Source of the DNA: Schwartzia sp. (in: firmicutes)
GTDB taxonomy: Bacteria; Bacillota; Negativicutes; Selenomonadales; Selenomonadaceae
Assembly: GCA_017939945.1 (NCBI GenBank)
Contig: JAGAZS010000031.1
Location: 1-10,246, forward strand
DNA length: 10,246 nt
Direction of reading: 5' to 3'
Shown here: positions 1 to 6,571 of the stretch, piece by piece
Numbering within the stretch: position 1 is the first letter of the stretch
Layout: each line of letters starts with the position of its first letter
The notes under the pieces: model-generated
What the model was told of the DNA's origin: nothing
Seen by the model: only the letters and a program-made list of their open reading frames with translations
Databases searched by the model: none
Translations under genes and position numbers: made by a program

Positions 1-307
1 CATATCTTTTGAAAAATACCAAACTGTAGTAGCTAACAAAAAACACCATAGACATCGCTGGAAGGGCACATCTGCATACAAAGCCCAAAAGTGGAATTCA
101 GTCCTGCGCTTCAAAGTTCGACTGGAGTCCGCTCTTTTGTCGTGCAAAAAAACGGCATGAATTTTTCGGAAAATCTAGCCCCTGCCGCGGCCCGAAACAC
201 ATATTCCATCATTTTTTCGTGCTTTGGGCCTATGAATTTCCACGGGCTGTAACAGTAAGTTCTACTTTCATTTTCCGTTTCTCAGAAGTGGAATTAAAGT
301 TTACAGT
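1..307. other. A+T-rich gene-poor left edge with imperfect repeats
   Basis: No gene can be called here with confidence. The stretch is clearly richer in A+T than the neighbouring genes. The word AAGTGGAATT occurs at 89-98 and 286-295, and a near copy lies inverted at 235-243. An imperfect long-range inverted repeat pairs 82-100 with 233-248, and a tighter hairpin sits inside it at 189-230. One plus-strand frame is open from base 2 to a TGA at 158-160 (52 codons, basic, no start in the window) and could be the tail of a gene entering from the left. The opposite strand is also open over much of the same bases, so openness alone proves little. No convincing terminator with a U-tract was found downstream of the minus-strand gene that ends at 308. 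Confidence 0.5.
189..230. repeat. Imperfect 12-bp stem-loop
   Basis: GGCCCGAAACAC (189-200) can pair with GTGCTTTGGGCC (219-230) around an 18-base loop, with one mismatch and one G-U pair whichever strand is transcribed. No run of U follows on either strand, so it is not a standard intrinsic terminator. It may close off the minus-strand gene ending at 308, or belong to a degraded element. Its role is unknown. Confidence 0.4.
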
Positions 308-1198
308 TCAGCTCCCGATCTTCGCCCCGCATTCCGGGCAAAAGTTCAGCGGGCTTTCGAGTTTCGCGCCGCAGTTCGCGCAAAAATTATAAGGCGTGCT
401 GATTTTCCGCACCATTTGCATCCCCAGCGGCCCCATCATCCCGCCGCCCATCATGCCGCCCATCGGCGGCCCCGGCGGTGGGCACATCATCACGCTTCTC
501 GGCGCTTGCTTCGCCGCTTCGGGAATCTCGATTTTGTCCAGCATTTCCTCCCGCGCGAAAACCGTCAGCGGCATGCTCATGTCGAAGACCATTTCCGTCG
601 TGGTGAGCATATCGGGCTTCACCTCGAACCGCGTATAGGCACTGAAACTTTCCTCGGTCAAGTCCTCCGGCACGATATACACGCGCTCCGGGGCATAGGC
701 GTAGCTGACGACATGGAACGCGCCAAGCCCGCGCCCAAGGCAGATGATTTTTCGTTCTTTTTCGTCAATGACAAGCTCGTCGCCGAACGTCTTGGGGCGC
801 CCCCAGGCTTTCCACACCCCCGCGAGACGCGGCAAAAATTCGTCGTCGCGGATGCGGATATGGTCGAAAGGGCCGTGATCGACTTTCTCCAGAACGTGCT
901 CGTTCCGGTCGTCCTCCTCCGACACATAGCCGGTCGCGAAAATCAGCCGCCCGTTTTCATAGGCCAGCGTCTTCACCCGCGTCATCGCCCCGCCGAAAGC
1001 GTCCCTGACCCATGTGGTGTCGGCGAGGGAAATCTCCGTGCGCGCTCCGCTTTCCAGCCGCTCCGCGTCGTAGGAAATTTCCGTGTCCAAGACGATTTTC
1101 CGCCGATATTCCCGAAAAATCCCCCGGCCGTCCCGGAACTCGAAATAATATCGGCGCTCCTTTTCCCAATAGCCGTTCAGTTTGTCCGAGTACCGCAT
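308..1198 (-). CDS. Zinc-ribbon protein of unknown function
   Basis: I do not recognise the family of the main body of this 296-residue protein. The C-terminus is a classic short zinc ribbon with two CxxC knuckles (C273, C276, C287, C290), each followed by GAK. Before it lies a flexible Pro/Gly/Met-rich linker at 240-262. Residues 1-230 look beta-rich and soluble, with no signal peptide or membrane segment, and show a hint of internal duplication: both LNGYW at 7-11 and LAGVW at 125-129 open segments of about 100 residues. The ATG at 1198 follows a purine-rich GGAAGG/GGGG stretch. The gene starts 25 bp after sbcC with no terminator between, so it is probably cotranscribed with sbcDC, though a role in repair is only a guess. 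Such C-terminal ribbons often mediate protein or nucleic-acid contacts. Confidence 0.85.
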   Translation of the reverse strand: MRYSDKLNGYWEKERRYYFEFRDGRGIFREYRRKIVLDTEISYDAERLESGARTEISLADTTWVRDAFGGAMTRVKTLAYENGRLIFATGYVSEEDDRNEHVLEKVDHGPFDHIRIRDDEFLPRLAGVWKAWGRPKTFGDELVIDEKERKIICLGRGLGAFHVVSYAYAPERVYIVPEDLTEESFSAYTRFEVKPDMLTTTEMVFDMSMPLTVFAREEMLDKIEIPEAAKQAPRSVMMCPPPGPPMGGMMGGGMMGPLGMQMVRKISTPYNFCANCGAKLESPLNFCPECGAKIGS

Positions 1199-1223
1199 TG
1201 TTTTCCCCGCCCTTCCGGCAAAA

Positions 1224-3989
1224 TCATGCTTCGATTCTGACGCTGCTGCCCTGCTCCCGCGCTTTCGTCACGACAATCTTCCTGTCGATCCGTTCCTTCA
1301 GCGCTTCGACGTGGGAAATGACGCCGACGAGGCGGCGGCCTTCGGCGAGGCCCGCCAATGCGCGCATGGCCTGTTCCAGCGATTCGTCGTCGAGGGAACC
1401 GAAGCCCTCGTCCACAAACATCGTGTCCAGCTCCACGCCCCCCGCCGAGGACTGGATCTCATCGGCGAGGCCAAGGGCGAGGGACAGCGACGCCTTGAAG
1501 GATTCGCCGCCGGAGAGCGTTTCGACGCCGCGCACCGAGCCGTTGTAATGGTCGACAACGTCCAGTTCCAGCCCGCTTTGGATTCTGTTCGTCGTGGCCG
1601 TCACGCGCCGCTTCAATTCGTATTGGCCGCCGGACATCACCAGCAGACGCACGTTCGCCCGCGAGACAATGCGCTCGAAATAGCGCATCTGCACATAGGT
1701 TTCCAGCATGACCTTTTCCTTGCCGCTGATCTGTCCCGTCAACGTCTCGGCCAAAGCCTTCAGCCAAGTATAACGCTTCTCCGCCTCCGCCAGCCGCGCC
1801 GCTTCTTTTTGCAACTCGGCCAGCGTTCCCCGGTTCTTTTCCAGCCGCGCGTGAAGCGTTTTCTGCCGCTCCTGGAAACCGCGCCGCTCGGCGGCCTTCG
1901 CCGCATTCTCCTCCCGCAGTTTTCCGAGATTCTCCTGCGGCGCTTCGACAAGGCTTTTTTTCAACGATTCAATGCGTCCAGCCAGTTCCTGCAGCGCCTT
2001 CTCCACCTCGCGCAGGGCGTCTTCCGCGCGTTTCTTTTCGTTCTGCCGTCTTTCATACTCTTTGCGCAGGCTGGCCATGCGCGTCTCCGCTTCTTTTTGT
2101 GTCGGGAAGCGCAGCTTCGCGGAAAACTCCTTTGCCGCCTGTTCCGCCGCTGTTCGAGCCGTCTCCGCGGCCGCCCGCTTTGCGCCTGCGTCCGCAAGGC
2201 GTGTATCGGCCTCCGCGCTCGCCTTCTCGTCCTGCGGAATGCTCTTTTCCAGCGCCGCCTTCCGTTTTGCCTCCCGTTCCTTTTCCCGCAGCTTTTTTTC
2301 GACGGCGGCGATTTCCTCGTCCAGTTCGGCCAGCGCCTTCGGCAGCCGGTCTCTCGCCTCGCTGGTCGTGTAATCGCCGAGATGCGCCTTTATGGATTGT
2401 AAAAGCGTTTCTTTGCGCTCGCCGAATTCTTTCTTCCCCTGCTCAAAACGACCGCGAAGCTCCATCGCCACCGTCTGCGCCACGCTCCACGCCTCCTGCA
2501 GGGCGCGCAGGCTCGCCTCGTCGATTGCGTCTTCGGCCAGCGCCGCCGGTTGCGGATGCTCTGTAGATCCGCAGACCGGGCAGGGTTCGCCCGTCTTCAA
2601 TTTTTTCGCGATATGTCCTGCCTGCGCCGCGAGGAAGGCTTCGTCCGCCGCGTTATAGGCCGCCTCCTTTTTCCGCCAGTCTTCCGTCCGGGCAATCAGT
2701 TCCTTATGCGCGCCGTCCACTTCGCGGTACAGCTTCTCATACTTTCTCATTTCCTCTGCCAGCGCGCCGATTTCCTCGCGGCGGTGTGTTTTTTCCCGCT
2801 GCTCGGCAACGAGCTTTTCCCGCTCTTCCCCGGCATGCGCCAACGCCACCAGTTCTTCTTTTGCCGTGTTCAAGCGCTTCTGTACGGCTTCCTTCGCCTT
2901 TTTCGCCTCGGTTTCTTCCAAGGCGGCTTTTTTCGCTTCCTCCGTGAAACGCGAAAGTTCCTTCCGCTTTGCTTCCGCCGCCGCGTAATCGGGCAGTTCT
3001 TTCTCGATCTGCGCCTCCTCCCGCGTGAGGGCTTCCGCATCCGCTGCCTGCCGCGCTGCTTTTTCCGCCGTTTCTTTCGCCGCTGTCAGTTCGGGCTTTT
3101 TCCGCTTTTCCTCCGCTGTCGCCGCGCGAAGCTCCTCCCGTGCCTTTTCCAGTTCGCCCGCGCGTCCGATACGCGTGTTGAGCGCGTTGATTTCTTCGTC
3201 AATCCGGTCCAGAGTTTTCTTCTCGTCCACCATCGCGCGCTCGTCGTCCGCAATCAATGCTTCCAACAGCGTCCTTACATCCTCCGGCAAAAGCTCGCCC
3301 GCTTTCGCCTTCTCGACTTCCTCCGCCCGCGAATTATCCTGCGTGCAATCAACGGCAGCCATCAAGCCGTCGACTTTGTCCCGGACGCGCTCGCACAACC
3401 GCGCCGCTTCGTTGGCGTCGCCGTTCACCGCCGCTGCCAATCGCCCGAACCGTTCCGTATGAAAAATGCTACGAAAAATTTTCTGCCGCTCGTCCGTTTT
3501 TGCTAACAGGAGTCGCAAAAACTCCCCTTGCGCAATCATAGCAATCTGCCGGAATTGGCCCGCATCAATCCCCAGGATTTCTTTGATTCGCGGCGTAACA
3601 GAGTCTTTTTTCGTCACCACACTCCCGTCAGGCAAAATCAGCTCCGCATTCGCCTTTTCCTCCGTCATCCCCGTTCCACGCTGTTTTAGTCGTTCATAGG
3701 CGGGGTTCCTCTTTACGACGTATTCCTTGCCCCGAAGTAGGAATCGAAGCTCCACCTCTGTGGGCGTAGACGGGGCCGCGTATTGCGAACGAAGCATGGA
3801 AGCCGTGCGCGTGCCGCCGCTGGTCTCGCCGTACAGCGCGAACACAATCGCGTCGAAGATTGTCGTCTTGCCCGCACCGGTATCTCCTGTAATCAGATAA
3901 AGCCCCCGCTCCCCCAGCCGCGTAAAATCAATCGTCTCACTTTTGGCGTAAGGGCCGAAGCCCGTCATCTTCAATGTCAACGGTCTCAT
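1224..3989 (-). CDS. sbcC: SbcC, Rad50-like ATPase subunit of SbcCD nuclease
   Basis: SbcC is the ATPase and tether of the SbcCD complex, which opens hairpins and processes blocked DNA ends. All hallmarks are present in the 921-residue product: N-terminal Walker A GDTGAGKT at 35-42, Q-loop Q154, a very long Ala/Glu/Lys/Arg-rich coiled coil on both sides of the zinc hook CPVC (C470, C473) at mid-protein, then the ABC signature LSGGES at 825-830, Walker B ending in D860-E861, and a switch histidine H893. An ATG 15 bp further upstream is in frame but lies inside the ribosome binding site. GGGAGGA at 3996-4002, 6 bp from the ATG at 3989, decides the start. The start overlaps the sbcD stop as ATGA, pointing to coupled translation. 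It is complete, with no missing motif. Confidence 0.97.
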   Translation of the reverse strand: MRPLTLKMTGFGPYAKSETIDFTRLGERGLYLITGDTGAGKTTIFDAIVFALYGETSGGTRTASMLRSQYAAPSTPTEVELRFLLRGKEYVVKRNPAYERLKQRGTGMTEEKANAELILPDGSVVTKKDSVTPRIKEILGIDAGQFRQIAMIAQGEFLRLLLAKTDERQKIFRSIFHTERFGRLAAAVNGDANEAARLCERVRDKVDGLMAAVDCTQDNSRAEEVEKAKAGELLPEDVRTLLEALIADDERAMVDEKKTLDRIDEEINALNTRIGRAGELEKAREELRAATAEEKRKKPELTAAKETAEKAARQAADAEALTREEAQIEKELPDYAAAEAKRKELSRFTEEAKKAALEETEAKKAKEAVQKRLNTAKEELVALAHAGEEREKLVAEQREKTHRREEIGALAEEMRKYEKLYREVDGAHKELIARTEDWRKKEAAYNAADEAFLAAQAGHIAKKLKTGEPCPVCGSTEHPQPAALAEDAIDEASLRALQEAWSVAQTVAMELRGRFEQGKKEFGERKETLLQSIKAHLGDYTTSEARDRLPKALAELDEEIAAVEKKLREKEREAKRKAALEKSIPQDEKASAEADTRLADAGAKRAAAETARTAAEQAAKEFSAKLRFPTQKEAETRMASLRKEYERRQNEKKRAEDALREVEKALQELAGRIESLKKSLVEAPQENLGKLREENAAKAAERRGFQERQKTLHARLEKNRGTLAELQKEAARLAEAEKRYTWLKALAETLTGQISGKEKVMLETYVQMRYFERIVSRANVRLLVMSGGQYELKRRVTATTNRIQSGLELDVVDHYNGSVRGVETLSGGESFKASLSLALGLADEIQSSAGGVELDTMFVDEGFGSLDDESLEQAMRALAGLAEGRRLVGVISHVEALKERIDRKIVVTKAREQGSSVRIEA

Positions 3990-5125
3990 GCCTGTTCCTC
4001 CCATACGGTTTCCGCCAACCGCTGTATATACTCGGACTGCGCTTCATTCATCGGCTGTCCGTTCTGCATCGTGTAAAACTCCGATACCAATTCCATCGGC
4101 GTTTTCGTCTCCGCCTCAGGCACTACCTCGACGGCGCCGCCGCTCTTCGTCCGCGCGTTGTCGTAATCGAGCCGCAGGATGTTCGGATAAACGGTCTTCA
4201 ATTTCCGCATCGCATCCGGCACGTCGTCCTCATTCGTCAATATAATATGAAGAAAATCGTCCGTTGCCGTCCCCGCATAGTTTTCCTTTTTCATCAGCTC
4301 ATCATAGGTTCCCTTGATCTCCCGCAAATCGTGGTCCGGCTTCAGCGGAATCGTGCGGACGGAGACCGCTCCCTTCGCGTCAAGCTCCGCGATCGTGATG
4401 GATTTCTCGTCTTTCGCCTCCGAAAACGAATATTTGAGCGGCGTGCCCGAATAACGGATGCGCGGCGAGCCGATATTCTGTGGACGATGGATATGGCCGA
4501 GAGCGACGTAAGAAAACGGCTCGAACACCGAAGCGTCCACATTGTCCAGCCCGCCGACGGAAACCTCCTCCGAGTCCGAACGCACCGCGCCCGTCACGAA
4601 CTGGTGGGCAACCAGCACACTGCGCCGCTTCGGGTTGACTCCCATCCGCTCCACAGCAACGCGCATCGCGTCCGTATAACTTTCGATTTTTTCTTCCTTA
4701 AATGCCAGCGACACATGAATCGGTTTGATAAATGGCAATAAAAAAATATCGACAGGACCGGCATTATCCTCCAAAGGCACCGAAAAGACCTCCCCGCGAT
4801 ATTCGGGCGCGGAAAGATAGACGCCGCTCTTCGCCATGATGCGCCCGCCATAGGCCACCCGCGCCGCCGAATCGTGATTGCCGCTGATGACGAAAACCTT
4901 CTGCCCGTCCGCCGAAAGCTCCGAAAGAAAATCGTCAAACAGCCGCACCGCCTCCGCCGAAGGCATGCTCTTGTCGTAAATATCCCCCGCGATCAGCACT
5001 GCGTCCGGTTTCTCATCCCGCAGGATTTCACAAATTTCATTCAAGACATGACTTTGATCCTCCAAAAAAGAAACCTCATGCAGGCGTTTCCCCAAATGAA
5101 GGTCGGAAATATGAGCGAATCTCAT
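3986..5125 (-). CDS. sbcD: SbcD, Mre11-like nuclease subunit of SbcCD
   Basis: SbcD is the Mn-dependent calcineurin-like phosphoesterase that acts with SbcC as exo/endonuclease on DNA hairpins and ends. The 379-residue protein carries the five phosphoesterase motifs in order: DLH (D8, H10), GD (D48), GNHD (N83, H84), a lone histidine in VAH (H174) and GHIH (H211, H213). The remaining C-terminal third is the capping and SbcC-binding part and ends in a helical region. A TTG at 5131 is in frame, but GAGGAGG at 5133-5139 sits 7 bp before the ATG at 5125 and nearly touches the TTG, so ATG is chosen. It is the first gene of a likely sbcD-sbcC-zinc-ribbon unit. The 86-bp gap upstream holds a large palindrome and a possible -10 element. 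Confidence 0.96.
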   Translation of the reverse strand: MRFAHISDLHLGKRLHEVSFLEDQSHVLNEICEILRDEKPDAVLIAGDIYDKSMPSAEAVRLFDDFLSELSADGQKVFVISGNHDSAARVAYGGRIMAKSGVYLSAPEYRGEVFSVPLEDNAGPVDIFLLPFIKPIHVSLAFKEEKIESYTDAMRVAVERMGVNPKRRSVLVAHQFVTGAVRSDSEEVSVGGLDNVDASVFEPFSYVALGHIHRPQNIGSPRIRYSGTPLKYSFSEAKDEKSITIAELDAKGAVSVRTIPLKPDHDLREIKGTYDELMKKENYAGTATDDFLHIILTNEDDVPDAMRKLKTVYPNILRLDYDNARTKSGGAVEVVPEAETKTPMELVSEFYTMQNGQPMNEAQSEYIQRLAETVWEEQA

Positions 5126-5132
5126 CGGCAAT

Positions 5133-5139
5133 CCTCCTC
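5133..5139 (-). promoter_or_regulatory. Ribosome binding site of sbcD
   Basis: GAGGAGG on the minus strand lies 7 bases before the ATG at 5125. It rules out the in-frame TTG at 5131, which would be only one base away. Confidence 0.8.
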
Positions 5140-5161
5140 AAACCATATTTTGTACAAAAAC

Positions 5162-5167
5162 AGTATA
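5162..5167 (-). promoter_or_regulatory. Possible -10 element for sbcDC
   Basis: TATACT matches the sigma-A -10 consensus at five of six positions and lies in the gap before sbcD. No good -35 hexamer is seen 16-18 bp upstream; that region is occupied by the palindrome at 5173-5200. If this is the promoter, it may depend on an activator, or the palindrome may be an operator over the -35 zone. Confidence 0.35.
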
Positions 5168-5172
5168 ACGCA

Positions 5173-5200
5173 AACGACATGCAAAAATTTGCATGTCGTT
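5173..5200. repeat. 28-bp palindrome between ispF and sbcD
   Basis: AACGACATGCAAA (5173-5185) and TTTGCATGTCGTT (5188-5200) are perfect inverted copies separated by two bases. There is no adjacent U-tract on the minus strand, so it is a poor intrinsic terminator for ispF. The symmetry and the A+T core fit a binding site for a dimeric regulator just upstream of the TATACT element of sbcD. It is not the CGAACnnnnGTTCG type of LexA box known from Bacillus. A small perfect palindrome, TTTTGTACAAAA (5148-5159), lies nearer the gene. Confidence 0.7.
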
Positions 5201-5211
5201 ACATTGATTCA

Positions 5212-5688
5212 CTACTCTTTTTCAATTCCCGCCACCGCGTAGGCCGACATTCCTTCGCCGCTGCCGGTGAAGCCGAGGCGTTCCTCCGTCGTTGCCTTGA
5301 CGTTCACCGAGTCCCGCTCGACGCCGAGCACCCCCGCGATACTTTCCGCCATTTTTTCGATATGGGGCGCCAGCTTCGGCGCCTGCGCCACGATAGTCGC
5401 GTCAACATTTCCGACCGTGTACCCCTTTTCGCGGACGAGGCGAACAACTTCCGCCAGGAGCTTCATGCTGTCCGCGCCTTTGAATTTCTCATCGGTATCG
5501 GGAAAATGCTTCCCGATGTCGCCGAGAGCCGCCGCCCCGAGCAATGCGTCCGCGATCGCGTGCAGCAGCACGTCGGCGTCCGAATGACCGAGAAGCCCCT
5601 TCTCCCACGGAATCTCCACGCCGCCGAGAATCAATTTCCTGCCCTCGACGAGGCGATGCACATCGTACCCCATGCCGAACCGCGTCAT
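5212..5688 (-). CDS. ispF: IspF, 2-C-methyl-D-erythritol 2,4-cyclodiphosphate synthase
   Basis: IspF cyclises CDP-methylerythritol 2-phosphate to MEcPP with loss of CMP, the fifth step of the MEP isoprenoid pathway; the enzyme is a cytosolic homotrimer. The 158-residue length is typical. The metal ligands are D9 and H11 in GYDVHRL, and H43 in the HSDADVLLHAIADALLGA block. Other family blocks are present: GDIGKHFPDTD at 56-66 and the C-terminal KATTEERLGFTG at 131-142, which contributes to the nucleotide pocket. The ATG at 5688 is preceded by GGAGGAAAAGAA and overlaps the ispD stop as ATGA, so the two are translationally coupled. The frame is open further upstream inside ispD, but that extension is very basic, lacks family similarity and is not used. 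Confidence 0.97.
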   Translation of the reverse strand: MTRFGMGYDVHRLVEGRKLILGGVEIPWEKGLLGHSDADVLLHAIADALLGAAALGDIGKHFPDTDEKFKGADSMKLLAEVVRLVREKGYTVGNVDATIVAQAPKLAPHIEKMAESIAGVLGVERDSVNVKATTEERLGFTGSGEGMSAYAVAGIEKE

Positions 5689-6500
5689 TTCTTTTCCTCC
5701 TGTTTTTCCGCATATGCCTTGACCTTTGCGGCGGCGTCCGAAACCTTGTCCGCCAGTTCGTCCAGCATTTCGCCGAACTCTATGCCGGCGTTCTTTACGC
5801 TTTCCTTCGCAGCCCCCAGCGCGTCGCGCCCCAAAAACATTTCCGCCGTCCAAAGATCCTCCGGCGTCGTCAGCTTGATATTTCGCTCGTCGCCCTCGAC
5901 TACATGCACAGTGAGGCCCATGCGCTCAACGAGAGCCGCGTCGTCCGTGCCGAGATAACCGTCCTGCTCCGCGCGCCGATACGCTTCTTTCAAAATGTCG
6001 CACCGAAAGCCCTGCGGCGTTTGGACTTCCCAAAGCTTCGCCCGGTCCGGCGTACTTTCCACGACGCCGTCGCCGCGCACGATCTTGATCGTGTTCTTCG
6101 CGCGCACCGCCGCAATCGCCGCGCCCGAGCGCCATGCTTCAGCCACCACCGCCTCGATGGTCTTTGTCGTCACCAGCGGACGCGCCGCATCGTGGACCAG
6201 CACAATCTCCGCGTCGGGCGAAAGCGCCGCCAGCGCGTTCTGCACGCTGTACTGGCGCTCCGAGCCGCCCGCCACTACGCGAAACGGTTTCAACCCCGGC
6301 GTTTTGTCGAGCATCCGCGAAACCTCGTCCACTTCCTCCGCACCAACCGCAACAATGAAATCGTCAACCTTGTCGCATCCGGAAAAAGCCAGCAGCGTCC
6401 GCACCAAAATCGGCTTTCCGCAAAGATTGAGCAGCGCCTTGTTCTTGCCCACGCCCATACGCCGTCCGACGCCCGCCGCCGGAAAAATTACCGTGACCAT
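5685..6500 (-). CDS. ispD: IspD, methylerythritol-4-phosphate cytidylyltransferase with C-terminal extension
   Basis: IspD joins CTP and methylerythritol 4-phosphate to give CDP-methylerythritol, the third step of the MEP pathway. The nucleotide-binding start PAAGVGRRMG (7-16) with K19 and K21, the VHDAARP block (102-108), TPQGFR (161-166), GTDDAALVE (184-192) and GDERNIKLTTPEDL (203-216) are all in place. The catalytic core ends near residue 225. IspD proteins are usually about 230 residues; this one is 271, and the extra 45 or so form an Ala/Lys/Glu-rich probable amphipathic helix. The ATG at 6500 follows GGAGGGAG at 6506-6513. The gene begins only about 17 bases after a terminator-like hairpin, and its end overlaps ispF by 4 bp. 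Confidence 0.96.
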   Translation of the reverse strand: MVTVIFPAAGVGRRMGVGKNKALLNLCGKPILVRTLLAFSGCDKVDDFIVAVGAEEVDEVSRMLDKTPGLKPFRVVAGGSERQYSVQNALAALSPDAEIVLVHDAARPLVTTKTIEAVVAEAWRSGAAIAAVRAKNTIKIVRGDGVVESTPDRAKLWEVQTPQGFRCDILKEAYRRAEQDGYLGTDDAALVERMGLTVHVVEGDERNIKLTTPEDLWTAEMFLGRDALGAAKESVKNAGIEFGEMLDELADKVSDAAAKVKAYAEKQEEKK

Positions 6501-6517
6501 AAATACTCCCTCCAATG

Positions 6518-6563
6518 AAAAAGAGTGGACGCAAAGCATCGTCAAAAATGCTCCGCATCCACT
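6518..6563 (-). terminator. Intrinsic terminator or attenuator between PIN-TRAM gene and ispD
   Basis: On the minus strand AGTGGATGCGGAGCAT (6563-6548) pairs with ATGCTTTGCGTCCACT (6539-6524) over all 16 positions, with three G-U wobbles, around an 8-base loop, followed by C and five T (6522-6518). On the plus strand the same three positions are mismatches, so the structure is built for minus-strand RNA. It starts 8 bases after the PIN-TRAM stop. Only 17 bases separate the T-run from the ispD ATG, leaving no room for a promoter. Confidence 0.85.
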
Positions 6564-6571
6564 CCCCTGCG

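Noticed and set aside
240..262. Pro/Gly/Met codons of the zinc-ribbon protein (about 412-481 in the DNA) as a tandem DNA repeat
   Set aside because: Runs such as GCCGCCCATCATGCC are short and imperfect and are explained by the Met/Gly-rich linker. There is no regular unit suggesting a CRISPR or variable repeat. The start and end given here are residue numbers of the linker.
416..1240. Plus-strand open frame of 274 codons opposite the zinc-ribbon gene
   Set aside because: It is His/Arg/Pro-rich with no domain. The minus-strand frame has a clear zinc ribbon and operon position.
1182..2402. Long plus-strand open frame of 406 codons opposite sbcC
   Set aside because: It is the antisense shadow of the G+C-rich sbcC. 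Its product is a low-complexity Arg/Leu/Phe-rich string with no domain, and it has no convincing ribosome binding site or promoter.
2550..3506. Plus-strand open frame of 318 codons opposite sbcC
   Set aside because: It is Phe/Arg/Leu-rich, the typical reverse reading of the Glu/Lys/Ala coiled-coil codons of sbcC, and has no recognisable motif.
3990..4004. ATG at 4004 as the sbcC start
   Set aside because: The extra residues MGGTG are encoded by the ribosome binding site. MRPLTL at 3989 matches the usual SbcC N-terminus and the ATGA overlap.
5173..5200. Palindrome as an intrinsic terminator of ispF
   Set aside because: No U-tract follows on the minus strand, and the only unpaired centre is two A/T bases. 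An operator fits better, though a weak stop signal cannot be excluded.
5689..5853. Upstream extension of the ispF frame to an ATG at 5853
   Set aside because: The extra residues are very basic, overlap the coding end of ispD and resemble no part of IspF. The ATG at 5688 has a strong ribosome binding site and the family start MTRFGMGYDVH.
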